The notes: generated from the letters alone by a model not told the origin. DNA of 43,434 nt from Thermoanaerobacter uzonensis DSM 18761 (GCF_900129115.1 NZ_FQUR01000020.1:1-43434); one strand, 5' to 3'. Positions 1 through 7,894 are shown, counted from the first letter of the stretch. Program-made: numbers and translations.

Positions 1-353
1 TTGATTTTATTTAAAAGCTTTAATAAGCCTCTCCTGTTTTCATTTACTCCACTTGCTATTTCAGATATGACTTCATACTGCCATCCCTGGAAATTAGCGT
101 ATTCTTCAAGCCTTCTAATTTGATTCTTAAGATATTCTTCTTGTTTCTTTGTGGACACTCTTGCATACAAAACTACTTTAGGTTTTAGTTCTTCTTCCAG
201 CATGCCTAATAATTTCTCTATATCTTCTTTTTTGTACCTTCTTCTTCCTTTTGGTGTTCTAACTGGGGTTATTAATCCTTCCTTTTCCCAGTTTATTAAC
301 GTAATTCTGCTTATATCATATAGCTATTTAACCTTTTTTATAGTTAATAACAT
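1..353 (-). pseudogene. IS607-type serine transposase (orfA), early stop, cut by window edge
   Basis: Reading the minus strand from ATG 353-351 gives MLLTIKKVK, then an amber codon at 326-324, then the same frame continues LYDISRITLINWEKEGLI and TPVRTPKGRRRYKKEDI. This is the MerR-like DNA-binding head of IS607 OrfA. It is followed by KVVLYARVSTKKQ, the start of the serine-recombinase domain, which holds the nucleophilic serine, and then by GVNENRRGLLKLL. GAG to TAG would restore KVKELYDISR, so a single nonsense mutation is the simplest explanation. The rest of the recombinase and any tnpB lie outside the window. The family inserts without strict target duplication. Family assignment is strong; loss of function is inferred. 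Confidence 0.8.
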
Positions 354-470
354 TCATCATCATCTAATTAAAATTATATCATTTTTTACTACCAATTTTA
401 ACTGTTTTAGCCTCCCATATTAATTTCTGATACATAAAGTAAACCACAGTATGTTTATTTATATTTATAT

Positions 471-1034
471 TTAAAAAATATTAATTTTTTCGATCTCTAT
501 ACATTTGTCGCCATTAAACTTAAACTTTACAATCCACGGCATAACATGTTTGATTTCATTAAATTCATTATATCCAAATGATTTATCATAAAAATTGATA
601 ATAGTACTCAATATAGTACCATGAGTCCCTATTGCAATATTTTGGTTTTTATAATTCTCTAAAACTTTTTTCAGTGCTGCAATGCCTCGTTGCTGTACCT
701 CTGATAAACTTTCACCATCTGATAATTTAAAATTAAAATCTTGCCATTGCTGTCTCGCAAAAGAATCAAAATCATCAATCCATTCACTATCAACCTTGCG
801 TTCTCTAAAATCCAGAACAGTAATTACTGGTAGGTTAACTTTATTAGCAAAATCTACCAAAGTATCAACTGCTCGTTTATATGGACTTGATAAAATAATT
901 TTAATATCTTTATCCATCAAATAAGCTGTGACAAGTTGTCTATCGATTAAGCCTTTATTTGTAAGAGGTCTTAACTCATCATTGTGCTCTGTATAGTCTG
1001 ATTCTGCATGACGAATAAAATAAATTGTTGTCAA
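471..1034 (-). CDS. histidine phosphatase family protein
   Basis: A 187-residue protein of the phosphoglycerate-mutase-like histidine phosphatase superfamily, which removes phosphate from small molecules or proteins through a phospho-histidine intermediate. The N-terminal motif IYFIRHAES places the catalytic His at residue 9 after Arg8. SSPYKRAVDT supplies the second Arg (54), an acidic residue is available near E78 or E108, and IGTHGT supplies the second His (about 138). The start is TTG at 1034, with a strong GGAGGTGG site just upstream; no ATG fits. It is monocistronic and probably cytosolic. The substrate cannot be told from sequence: it could be a cofactor-dependent mutase relative, an alpha-ribazole-phosphatase-like enzyme or a general phosphatase. 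Confidence 0.85.
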   Translation of the reverse strand: MTTIYFIRHAESDYTEHNDELRPLTNKGLIDRQLVTAYLMDKDIKIILSSPYKRAVDTLVDFANKVNLPVITVLDFRERKVDSEWIDDFDSFARQQWQDFNFKLSDGESLSEVQQRGIAALKKVLENYKNQNIAIGTHGTILSTIINFYDKSFGYNEFNEIKHVMPWIVKFKFNGDKCIEIEKINIF

Positions 1035-1457
1035 TTAACCCACCTCCACCATATTATTTCAACATTATTCCTTAATATAATCACCATCACTTTGAAATAT
1101 GGTTTCGTGATTAATTCCTCTTAGCATCATGTGGTAAATTCCCGTTTTGCTCTATTTTAGTGCTTTCCTTGGCATTTACTACTTCCTATCGTAAATCATA
1201 TATATATTATATCATATTGTTAAACAAGTCCTTGTTACAATATTTTTTCATTTTCTTATTTTTCAGACAGGTCCCTCTTCCCTTCTCCTTAAGTATAAGT
1301 CTTAGTTACTGTAAATTTTCCCTTTTGTGCTATAATACTATTAGCAATTAAAAAGTGAAATTTTTGAAGAATGCAATATATGAATTTAAAAAAGGAACTA
1401 ACGTAAAATAATGGATGTATAAACTCCGCCAATTCCTCAACAAACAGGAGGTGTTAT
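1035..1457. other. 423-bp intergenic region upstream of the MATE gene
   Basis: AT-rich stretch between the divergent histidine phosphatase and MATE genes. A TATAAT hexamer lies at 1331-1336 on the plus strand, but there is no good -35 at normal spacing, so it is only a candidate promoter for the MATE gene. The leader to ATG 1458 would be about 115 nt and ends in a strong AGGAGGTG site. I saw no coding potential with a credible start and no riboswitch I recognise. Confidence 0.4.
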
Positions 1458-2810
1458 ATGGCAACTAAAAAAGAAATAAAAGAAATACTTAATTTAGCAC
1501 TACCTGCAGTTGGAGAAATGCTACTATACATGGTAGTGTGGGTAGTAGATACGATGATGGTGGGACAATTTGGCGGTAAAGACAGTGTCAGCGCTGTAGG
1601 CCTTGCATCAGAAATTATATATACCTTCTCTAACATTTTTATTGCAATGGGAATCTCCATAGGAGTAACTTCTTATGTCGCCCGCAGTATAGGAGCGAAA
1701 GATTTTGAAGCTGCCGAAAAATACGCATCTCAAGGAATTTTTTTAGGATTTATTTTTGCTATTTTCATTTCTTTAATACTTTTTACCTTTGCAGAAAATT
1801 TTTTAATAATAGCTGGCGCTACTGGTAATGTGCTTGTCTTAGGAAGGATATTTATAAAAATTGCATCAATAGGTATTTTCTTTAATATGCTTATGAATGT
1901 ATTAAACGCAATTTTAAGAGCTCAAGGAAATACAAAAACGCCTATGATAGGAGCAAGTATAGTCATATTTATTAATATTTTACTGGACTGGATTTTGATA
2001 TTTGGAAGATTTGGTTTTCCTCCTTTAGGTGCAAAAGGGTCTGCAATTGCTACTACTATAGCACAAATTACTGGCTTTATATTTATAATGTTATATTACT
2101 TCAACCAAAAAATATTAAATATCGAGCTTCGTGATATAGTGAACTTTGACAGGCAAATAATTGTAGATATACTGAAACTTGCCTTCCCTGCTTCTCTTCA
2201 AGAAGCTGCCTTTGACATAAGTCGACTTATTTCAATATTCATGATAATGCACCTTGGGACAGTAGCTTTTGCAGCAAATCAAATTGCAACTACGATTGAA
2301 TCTATATCCTTTATGCCAGGATGGGGTTTTGCAGTCGCTGCAACCACAATGGCAGGTCAAATGGTAGGAGCTAAAAAATATGACAGTGCAAAAAGGTATA
2401 CAAATATTTCGGCATTATTTGCTGTAGCAATTATGGGTACAATGTCTATACTATTTCTGACAATACCCCATCTCTTTATAAGAGCTTTTATAAAAGATGC
2501 TGACGTAATAGCTGTCGGCATCCTTTGCCTTATGGTAGCCTCCATTGAACAGCCTTTTATGGCAGTTGGTATGGTTTATGGAGGAGGCCTTAAAGGAAGT
2601 GGAAATACAAAGACTCCATTTATTATCTCCACAATATCCAGCTGGTTTATAAGACTTCCTCTTATGTACGTAGTCATTTACATCTTAAAATTAGGAGTTG
2701 TATATGTATGGTTTGTAACAGCTATCCAATGGGCTTTTGAAGGAACTACAATGTATTTATACTTTAGAAAAGAAATAAATAAATTAAAAAGTGCAGTAAA
2801 AGATTTTTAA
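1458..2810 (+). CDS. MATE family efflux transporter
   Basis: A 450-residue polytopic membrane protein with about 12 hydrophobic helices in two homologous halves, the usual size and layout of MATE (NorM/DinF-like) cation-coupled multidrug antiporters. Family-typical segments include LPAVGEMLLYMVVWVVDTMM near the N-terminus, LRAQGNTKTPMIGA after helix 4 and the matching GSGNTKTPF in the second half. The start at ATG 1458 is fixed by AGGAGGTG seven bases upstream. The gene stands alone and its 3' end overlaps its own terminator. Export of toxic organic cations across the cytoplasmic membrane is a family-level inference; the substrate is unknown. Confidence 0.93.
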   Translation: MATKKEIKEILNLALPAVGEMLLYMVVWVVDTMMVGQFGGKDSVSAVGLASEIIYTFSNIFIAMGISIGVTSYVARSIGAKDFEAAEKYASQGIFLGFIFAIFISLILFTFAENFLIIAGATGNVLVLGRIFIKIASIGIFFNMLMNVLNAILRAQGNTKTPMIGASIVIFINILLDWILIFGRFGFPPLGAKGSAIATTIAQITGFIFIMLYYFNQKILNIELRDIVNFDRQIIVDILKLAFPASLQEAAFDISRLISIFMIMHLGTVAFAANQIATTIESISFMPGWGFAVAATTMAGQMVGAKKYDSAKRYTNISALFAVAIMGTMSILFLTIPHLFIRAFIKDADVIAVGILCLMVASIEQPFMAVGMVYGGGLKGSGNTKTPFIISTISSWFIRLPLMYVVIYILKLGVVYVWFVTAIQWAFEGTTMYLYFRKEINKLKSAVKDF

Positions 2811-2832
2811 TACGCTTTACTGCACCTTTTTA
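2791..2832 (+). terminator. rho-independent terminator of the MATE gene
   Basis: Arms GTGCAGTAAA (2791-2800) and TTTACTGCAC (2816-2825) form a 10-bp stem followed by CTTTTTAT. The left arm is inside the last codons of the MATE gene. Confidence 0.8.
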
Positions 2833-2873
2833 TCACCATTTAAGCATTATAAAATTAACTGGGAGGTAAGAAA

Positions 2874-3107
2874 ATGATTGACGATGGCTTAATCCATGAA
2901 ATCAAAAATAAATTCCCTTTTATTAAAAACCTAAAGGATAAAAATAAGTTAGACAATTTTATGAGAATCATCAAAATTATCAAGTTGAAAAATGGAGAAA
3001 AACTTTTAGAAGAAGGAGATTACTGTACTGACATAGTTTTTGTTATAAATGGAGTAGTAAGAGTGTATAAACTTTCTCCTGAAGGAAAGGAAATAACTCT
3101 AATGTGA
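2874..3107 (+). pseudogene. truncated Crp/Fnr family regulator (N-terminal sensor part only)
   Basis: A 77-residue ORF with a good GGGAGGTAAG ribosome site. It matches the start of a cNMP-binding (Crp/Fnr) domain: FPFIKNLKDKNKLDNFMRI, then KLKNGEKLLEEGDYCTDIVF and VINGVVRVYKLSPEGKEITL. It stops at the point where the beta-roll normally continues. Crp/Fnr proteins are about 220 residues, so roughly 145 residues are missing, including the rest of the sensor, the dimer helix and the HTH. The 78 bases up to the next gene show no HTH remnant. I call it a deletion pseudogene. A functional short protein is unlikely because the beta-roll is incomplete. Confidence 0.75.
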
Positions 3108-3144
3108 CTTTGTCACTGAATTAAATTGTATAGTCTTGTATAAT
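3104..3144 (+). promoter_or_regulatory. candidate promoter and palindrome before the DUF2892 gene
   Basis: A perfect palindrome GTGAC-TTT-GTCAC (3104-3116) is followed by a TATAAT hexamer at 3139-3144, about 40 bases before ATG 3186. The half-sites resemble the TGTGA/TCACA halves of Crp/Fnr sites, but the central spacing is shorter than the canonical six. No -35 at 16-18 bp is evident, which would suit an activator-dependent promoter. Function is inferred. Confidence 0.35.
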
Positions 3145-3185
3145 AGATATCAAGATAGGAAAAATAAATAGAGGAGGTTATAAAA

Positions 3186-3380
3186 ATGAAAAATATTGGA
3201 AAAATTGATAAAATAATCAGATATATAATAGGAATAGCTTTGTTGAGTCTGTTGTTTTTAGTTCATAGTAACCTAAGATTTTTTGGATTAATAGGACTTG
3301 TACCAATATTAACAGCTGCTTTTGGTTTCTGCCCATTATATGCTTTATTTGGCATTAATACATGTTCAACAAAAAAATAA
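3186..3380 (+). CDS. DUF2892 (YgaP-like transmembrane) small membrane protein
   Basis: A 64-residue protein with two hydrophobic helices (about 15-31 and 32-55). It opens with MKNIGKIDKIIRYIIGIALL and carries FGFCPLYALFGINTC, the cysteine-containing signature of the DUF2892 family, also found as the membrane part of YgaP-type rhodanese proteins. The start follows AGAGGAGG at good spacing. The family role is unclear; YgaP relatives are linked to sulfur or thiol chemistry at the membrane. It lies right behind the truncated Crp/Fnr gene, and a foldback repeat begins 5 bases after its stop. Confidence 0.8.
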   Translation: MKNIGKIDKIIRYIIGIALLSLLFLVHSNLRFFGLIGLVPILTAAFGFCPLYALFGINTCSTKK

Positions 3381-3385
3381 AAATT

Positions 3386-3536
3386 CAGACTGTAGACAAA
3401 CTTTCGTAAAGGAGATATTTTGCAATCGGTGCGACTTGTTACAAAGCGGCAACAAAACTTAGCAAGACCAAGGGTGGAGGCAGGGCCGAAGCCACGGATG
3501 GCGGAGGCGGGCACCTTAAGGCATGGATAAATTGTG
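3386..3536 (+). repeat. foldback repeat, copy A (right half missing)
   Basis: Matches the left 140-150 bases of the full 266-bp repeat, from CAGACTGTAGACAAA through AAAGGAGATATTTTG and the GC-rich core GGAGGCAGGGCCGAAGCC to GGCATGGAT. Similarity fades at ATTGTG near 3536. The right half and right inverted terminus are absent, and the rlmD terminator hairpin follows 12 bases later. It shares the variant TTTTGCAATCGGTGCGACTT with copy E, so A and E may form a subfamily. It is more GC-rich than its surroundings. Confidence 0.85.
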
Positions 3537-3547
3537 TGATAATTTTT

Positions 3548-3588
3548 ATCAAATTAATGTGAGGGGTTAATACCCCCATTAATTTGAT
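3548..3588 (-). terminator. terminator hairpin behind rlmD
   Basis: Arms ATCAAATTAATG (3548-3559) and CATTAATTTGAT (3577-3588) with an inner GGGG/CCCC pairing, 6 bases after the rlmD stop. On the minus strand it is followed by AAAAATTATC rather than a T-run, so the usual U-tract appears to have been lost or displaced next to repeat copy A. Confidence 0.65.
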
Positions 3589-3594
3589 ATGTCT

Positions 3595-4959
3595 TTAAAA
3601 AGTTGAAGGCAACACCAACGCCACACTTTCCACATGGTGCGTATAAGGAAACATATCAACAGGCTGAACTTCCATCGTTTTGTATCCATTGTCCTCAAGG
3701 TATCTTAAATCCCGTGCTAATGTGGAAGGATTGCAAGAAACGTATACAATTTTTTTCGGATTCATTTTTATAACTGCTTCTAAAACAGATGTATCACAGC
3801 CCTTTCTTGGAGGATCCATTATAACTACATCTGCTTTGACTCCTTTATCGGCCAACTCAGGCATTACTTTTTCCGCATCTCCTGAAATAAATTCCACATT
3901 TTTAATGCCATTTATGTAAGCATTTCTCTTTGCATCTTCTACTGCCTGGTGAACAGCCTCAATGCCATAGACAAAGGCTGCCTTTTCTGCTGCAAACAAA
4001 GATATAGTCCCTATACCACAATATATATCTATTACAGTCTCTTCACCTTTTAAATCAGCATATTCAAGGGCTTTTCCGTATAAAATTTCTGTTTGAACAG
4101 GATTTACCTGAAAAAATGACAAAGGAGATATTTCAAATTTTGTGTCTTTTATATAGTCAATAATATTATCGCTTCCGTAAATAGTTATACTTTCCTCTCC
4201 CATAATCACATTAGTTTTTTTGGTATTAATATTTATTACTATACTTTTAAGACCCCTTATTTCTTCTTTTAAAGCATCAATCAGTTGTTTTTTATATGGT
4301 ATGTCCTTTCCATTAATCACAATAACAGCCATAACTTCCCCAGTTTTAAAAGCAACTCTTGTGACAATATGTCTTATCAGGCCTTTTCCCGTTTTTTCCT
4401 CATATACAGATATGTTATATTTCCTAATCCAATTCCTCACGACCCTAGCAATCTCATCACTAATCTCATGCTGTATCATACAACTTTCCACAGGCACAAT
4501 GTCATGAGAACGAGGAGCGTAAAAACCTGTAACAGCTTCCCCTTCAACCATTCCAACTGGAAATTGTGCTTTATTTCTATACCGCTGAGGCTTTTCCATC
4601 CCTATGGTATCTTGGACTTTTGTATACACTTTGCCTATTCTCTCTAAATTGTCTTTGACTTTTTGTGTTTTATATTTTAACTGCCCTTCGTAGCTTAAAT
4701 GCTGTAAAGAACAGCCACCGCACTTATCTGCATAAGGACATAAAGGTTCTACTCTATCACGGGACTTTTCTAATATTTCTACTACATGACCTATAACGTA
4801 ATTTTTGGAAATTTTATCTATTTGTGCAACGACCCTCTCTCCTGTCAATGCTCCTTCTACAAAGACAGCCACTCCTTCAATTTTTCCAACTCCTTGGCCT
4901 TCATGGGCCATATTGTCAATATATACCTCGTATTTTTCCCCTACTTTTATGTCGTGCAA
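3595..4959 (-). CDS. rlmD: 23S rRNA (uracil-C5)-methyltransferase, RlmD/RlmCD (RumA) family
   Basis: SAM-dependent enzyme that methylates C5 of a uridine in 23S rRNA. N-terminal TRAM domain (VGEKYEVYIDNMAHEGQGVG). Iron-sulfur cysteines in CPYADKCGGCSLQHL, with a further Cys in VPVESCMIQHE. SAM motif VIDIYCGIGTISLF; substrate loop VIMDPPRKGCD; catalytic Cys in VYVSCNPSTLARDL. An open frame runs upstream to 5100, but that extra part is translated repeat B. I take TTG 4959, preceded by AAGGAGG, giving 454 residues, the normal family size. In low-GC Gram-positives the single enzyme often modifies two uridines (RlmCD). A TATAAT-like box lies about 25 bases upstream of the start. Confidence 0.92.
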   Translation of the reverse strand: MHDIKVGEKYEVYIDNMAHEGQGVGKIEGVAVFVEGALTGERVVAQIDKISKNYVIGHVVEILEKSRDRVEPLCPYADKCGGCSLQHLSYEGQLKYKTQKVKDNLERIGKVYTKVQDTIGMEKPQRYRNKAQFPVGMVEGEAVTGFYAPRSHDIVPVESCMIQHEISDEIARVVRNWIRKYNISVYEEKTGKGLIRHIVTRVAFKTGEVMAVIVINGKDIPYKKQLIDALKEEIRGLKSIVININTKKTNVIMGEESITIYGSDNIIDYIKDTKFEISPLSFFQVNPVQTEILYGKALEYADLKGEETVIDIYCGIGTISLFAAEKAAFVYGIEAVHQAVEDAKRNAYINGIKNVEFISGDAEKVMPELADKGVKADVVIMDPPRKGCDTSVLEAVIKMNPKKIVYVSCNPSTLARDLRYLEDNGYKTMEVQPVDMFPYTHHVESVALVLPSTF

Positions 4960-5011
4960 TTCAAAAACGCCTCCTTCACAATTATTATACCTTTTATATA
5001 GCAAAAAATAT

Positions 5012-5030
5012 AGGGGATAACACACCCCCA
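5012..5030. repeat. left 19-bp flanking duplication of repeat copy B (distal terminator copy)
   Basis: AGGGGATAACACACCCCCA abuts the left end of copy B. It matches 5296-5314 at 18 of 19 positions. On the minus strand it is a GGGG...CCCC stem-loop followed by TATATTTTTT, i.e. the original glucoamylase terminator with its U-tract. Confidence 0.85.
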
Positions 5031-5295
5031 CAGACTGTAAGCAAACTTTCGTAAAGGAGATATTTTGTATAAGGAGTGACTTGTGACAAAGCGGCAACAA
5101 AACTTAGCAAGACCGAAGGTGGAGGCAGGGCCGAAGCCATGGATGGCGAAGGCGGGCACCTGAGACAGGACGTCGATTGTGCCCGGTACCCTGCCGGAAC
5201 CTGAAGGTCGAGTTTTAGTTTTGTAGCTTTGGAACATCGGAGCGACGATACAAAATATCTCCTTTTGAATATTTTTTTACTTTGTCAACAAACTG
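5031..5295 (+). repeat. foldback repeat, copy B (full length, 265 bp)
   Basis: Full copy with imperfect inverted ends (CAGACTGTAAGCAAA at the left; CAGTTTGTTGACAAA read inward from the right). Next comes an inner 18-bp perfect pairing, AAAGGAGATATTTTGTAT with its complement near the right end. Further nested pairings are GTTTTGT/ACAAAAC, GCTTTG/CAAAGC, GGCAGGG/CCCTGCC and CGGGCAC/GTGCCCG, with an apical stem GAC/GTC. The core is clearly more GC-rich than the neighbourhood. It lies at the 3' end of the glucoamylase gene, exactly between two copies of that gene's terminator hairpin. Short ORFs within it (e.g. minus 5237-4947) are unlikely to be genes. Confidence 0.93.
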
Positions 5296-5314
5296 AGGGG
5301 ATAACACATCCCCA
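5296..5314 (-). terminator. right 19-bp flanking duplication of copy B (proximal terminator hairpin)
   Basis: AGGGGATAACACATCCCCA folds as GGGGAT-AACAC-ATCCCC, directly after the glucoamylase stop codon. It is the gene-proximal copy of the duplicated terminator. It lacks a U-tract because the repeat follows immediately. Confidence 0.8.
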
Positions 5315-7429
5315 TTATTTCTTTCCTAACACATATCTATCATAAACTGATTGAGGCATATCTACAACTTTATGCTCTATATTTGAAACGAACAATACTA
5401 CATACTCTGCATGTGCCCAGTTAAGAGGCGATGCAGAATCTGTAGGAAGTCCTGTATCTTCCCAAACTTGCTCAGACAACACATAACCTTGATTTGCAAA
5501 ATTCTCCATTGCCTTAAGGTATTCATCAGCACTTTTACCTGCCGCTATTTCATACATACCTCTTTCACCAGTAAGAAGAGGCCATAATCTTCCTTTACCT
5601 GTGCCATGATATAGTTCTGTTTTAGAGGGCTCTCCATAGCCATCATGATTATACCTATACCAACAAGGACCTTTTGGAGTATTAACTTTTATGAGGTTGT
5701 CTACTACATAAATAGTGCTTAATATCTTAGGGTCATTGGCAGGTTTTACTCCCAACCGCACCAATTCAAGAAAACTTGGGTCTATAATTTCCTTTTGGTC
5801 ATAGACTCCACCACCGTTAGCGATGCTTATTAAAAAGTCTGCATTTGGATCCGGTAGTCCTGCTATTCTTATGTAATACTGTCCATTTCCATACGGTCCT
5901 TTTGTTGTATAAGTCAGCTCATCAATTAACTTTTGCCATTTATCAGCCTTATCCAAATATTTTTGTGCACTTTCCATATCTTTATTTTGTTTTGCTATGT
6001 CCGCAGCACATACAAGTCCCGCAACTTCAGCTGCCATTGTCGCAGGTGAATATCCCCCTGCTTCTTCCCATCTTTCTTGCCCTGTTTTGGGGCCAATTTT
6101 TGTAATAAAGTCCGCAAGAGGTTTTACCAATTTTTCATACAAATCATACCGCTTTAGCTGATATGCCAGTATTATAGGGTCTGCTTGCTCATCCATTTGG
6201 ATACCATTCCAATAAGGCTCCCCATTTATCCAGGTATTTTGTGGAATAAACCCATTTTTCTCTACTACCATAGTTAAAAAGTCTAAGGCTCTATTAGCAG
6301 AATCTTTGTCTCCAGCTGCAATAAAGGCATTAGCGATGTGATACAAGTCTCTTGCCCAAACTAAGTGATATCCCCCTTTATTTTCATCTCCTTGACCTTC
6401 ACCCCATGGAATTGAAAGAGAAGCAATATAGGCACCTTTATTAGTCTTATCTTCACTGGCTTTTAAAATCATCATACTCGTGTAGTATAACTCATTAGCT
6501 TTCCCTTTAAAATCCTTAAGTCCATCACAGTATTTATTCCACTCAGCAATGTATATGCCAATCATTTTATCATAATTGTCCTTTAATGTACTCAAAGCAG
6601 TTTTTGCTGCCTCCTCTTCACTTTCTCCAAAAGAAAGCACTGTTTTAAACTCTGTCTTATCGCTTAAATCTATCTCTATTCCTTCAATAATATTCCCTCT
6701 TGCCTTATCAAAATGTTGTGTCATAGTTTTGTTTTTTTCTAAATCTGATATAGGGTCATTCACCTGATTATATCCTATAGAATACCCTTTCCATTTTACA
6801 TCAGTTGTCAAAGCTGAATATATTTTTTCTCTAGCAGCTATAAAAACCTGTTTGTCATTTGCTTTTATAGCATAACCCTCATTGTATTTACCTTCATTAG
6901 CAATATGAGGGTCATACATAAGATAAAGTTTATAATCTTCAGTCTCTCCTTTTAGTACTTCAAATTTTGTTTTCATAATGAGGGAATTCCTTTTAGGATC
7001 AGTAAATATCTCTTTTGTAATCCTATATCTTCCCTGTTTATCGGTATTTATTAGCTTAAATGCTAAAGACCTATTGTTGAGTTTCTCCACTTTGCTCACT
7101 GTATCCTTTGTCTCATCAGAGACAAAACTTTTTCCGCCAGTTACTAAAAATTTCAAAAATTTGCTATTAGCCATATCAATCGTGGGATAGTAAACTTCTG
7201 ATATTGCACCATGAGTCAAAGTAAACCATACCTTTGAAACATCATTATTTGCAGTTCCAATGCCTTGTTTTTGAGCAGATGCCCAAGTATCCTTTTTGCC
7301 AGGTGCCTGTGATGCTTCATTAGCAGTTAAGTGCTGAATTTTTACATAAGAAACATCAGAAGAACACCCTGAAAAAATAGTTATTGAAAAAATTATTAAA
7401 AATAATATCGCTAAAATTTTTCTATTCAT
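5315..7429 (-). CDS. glycoside hydrolase family 15 glucoamylase/glucodextranase-like lipoprotein
   Basis: A 704-residue secreted enzyme expected to release glucose from the non-reducing ends of starch and dextrins. The N-terminus is a lipoprotein signal ending IFSGC, with the lipidated Cys at 22, so it should be anchored outside the membrane. It follows the clostridial GH15 plan: an N-terminal beta-sandwich beginning around GKKDTWASAQKQGIGTANND (about residue 44), a linker, then the (alpha/alpha)6 catalytic barrel. Predicted catalytic glutamates lie in GQERWEEAGGYSPATM and LSEQVWEDTGLPTDS; GYHLVWARDLYHIA is the conserved substrate-pocket segment. The start ATG follows GGAGGTG. It is a single-gene unit with its own LacI-type operator and a -35/-10 pair upstream. 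Glucodextranase activity is the main alternative. Confidence 0.9.
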   Translation of the reverse strand: MNRKILAILFLIIFSITIFSGCSSDVSYVKIQHLTANEASQAPGKKDTWASAQKQGIGTANNDVSKVWFTLTHGAISEVYYPTIDMANSKFLKFLVTGGKSFVSDETKDTVSKVEKLNNRSLAFKLINTDKQGRYRITKEIFTDPKRNSLIMKTKFEVLKGETEDYKLYLMYDPHIANEGKYNEGYAIKANDKQVFIAAREKIYSALTTDVKWKGYSIGYNQVNDPISDLEKNKTMTQHFDKARGNIIEGIEIDLSDKTEFKTVLSFGESEEEAAKTALSTLKDNYDKMIGIYIAEWNKYCDGLKDFKGKANELYYTSMMILKASEDKTNKGAYIASLSIPWGEGQGDENKGGYHLVWARDLYHIANAFIAAGDKDSANRALDFLTMVVEKNGFIPQNTWINGEPYWNGIQMDEQADPIILAYQLKRYDLYEKLVKPLADFITKIGPKTGQERWEEAGGYSPATMAAEVAGLVCAADIAKQNKDMESAQKYLDKADKWQKLIDELTYTTKGPYGNGQYYIRIAGLPDPNADFLISIANGGGVYDQKEIIDPSFLELVRLGVKPANDPKILSTIYVVDNLIKVNTPKGPCWYRYNHDGYGEPSKTELYHGTGKGRLWPLLTGERGMYEIAAGKSADEYLKAMENFANQGYVLSEQVWEDTGLPTDSASPLNWAHAEYVVLFVSNIEHKVVDMPQSVYDRYVLGKK

Positions 7430-7456
7430 CTAATAACACCTCCGTCTTATACCTCT

Positions 7457-7485
7457 ATTTTATCTCAAATCATAATTTTGTGCAA
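7457..7485 (-). promoter_or_regulatory. predicted promoter of the glucoamylase gene
   Basis: Minus strand: TTGCAC (7485-7480), a 17-bp spacer, then TAAAAT (7462-7457), about 28 bases upstream of ATG 7429. The -35 box overlaps the LacI-type operator, consistent with repression by steric block. Confidence 0.6.
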
Positions 7486-7493
7486 ACGTTTGT
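7482..7493. promoter_or_regulatory. LacI-family operator (GCAAACGTTTGT)
   Basis: GCAAACGTTTGT fits the GCAAnCGnTTGY pattern of LacI/GalR-family regulators such as MalR or CcpA-like proteins. It overlaps the predicted -35 of the glucoamylase promoter. The amylase promoter region carries a second match (27865-27876). No LacI-family gene lies in the window. Confidence 0.65.
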
Positions 7494-7510
7494 TATGAAT
7501 AAAAAAGAAA

Positions 7511-7533
7511 AAATACACTTAGAAAGTGTATTG
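7511..7533 (-). terminator. left 23-bp flanking duplication of copy C (distal terminator copy)
   Basis: Stem AATACACTT / AAGTGTATT with loop AGA, identical at all 23 positions to 7801-7823. On the minus strand it is followed by TTTTTTCTTTTTT, so this distal copy retains the U-tract of the pyk-thioesterase transcription unit. Confidence 0.85.
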
Positions 7534-7800
7534 CAGACTGTAGACAAGCTTTCGTAAAGGAGATATTTTGTATAAGGAGTGACTTGTGACAAAGCGGCAA
7601 CAAAACTTAACAAGACCGAGGGTGGAGGCAGGGCCGTAGCCACGGATGGCGGAGGCGGGCACCTTAAGGCATGGATGCCGATTGTGCCCGGTACCCTGCC
7701 GGAACCTGAAGGTCGAGTTTTAGTTTTGTCGCTTTGGAACATCGGAGCGACGATACAAAATATCTCCTTTTGAATATTTTTTTACTTTGTCAACAAACTG
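7534..7800 (+). repeat. foldback repeat, copy C (full length, 267 bp)
   Basis: Full copy, about 90% identical to copy B by eye. The 18-bp inner pairing AAAGGAGATATTTTGTAT with its complement is perfect. The apical stem is GGCAT-GG-ATGCC. It lies downstream of the thioesterase gene, exactly between two identical 23-bp terminator hairpins, and ends CAACAAACTG like B and D. ORFs through it (plus 7579-7773, minus 7742-7470) are translations of the repeat. Confidence 0.93.
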
Positions 7801-7823
7801 AAATACACTTAGAAAGTGTATTG
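7801..7823 (-). terminator. right 23-bp flanking duplication of copy C (proximal terminator hairpin)
   Basis: Same 9-bp stem and 3-base loop as 7511-7533, on the gene side of the repeat. Only three T's follow on the minus strand before the repeat begins, so the terminator's U-tract is cut short here. Confidence 0.85.
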
Positions 7824-7894
7824 AGAAAAAATCGGTTACCCTATTATTTATTATAGCTCATTTTCATAGTATTTTATACCATTTTTTATAAATT

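Noticed and set aside
4960..5100. N-terminal extension of rlmD by 47 codons
   Set aside because: It is translated from repeat copy B and the terminator duplicate; the family domain starts just after TTG 4959, which has its own ribosome site.
5031..5295. Repeat as a group IIC intron or its remnant, since these insert next to terminators
   Set aside because: No domain V/VI-like sequence, no reverse-transcriptase frame, and intron insertion does not duplicate the hairpin.
7470..7773. Short ORFs inside copy C, and similar ones in copies A, B and D
   Set aside because: They recur only because the repeat recurs, differ in frame and ends, and have no ribosome sites; they are a by-product of GC-rich repeat DNA.
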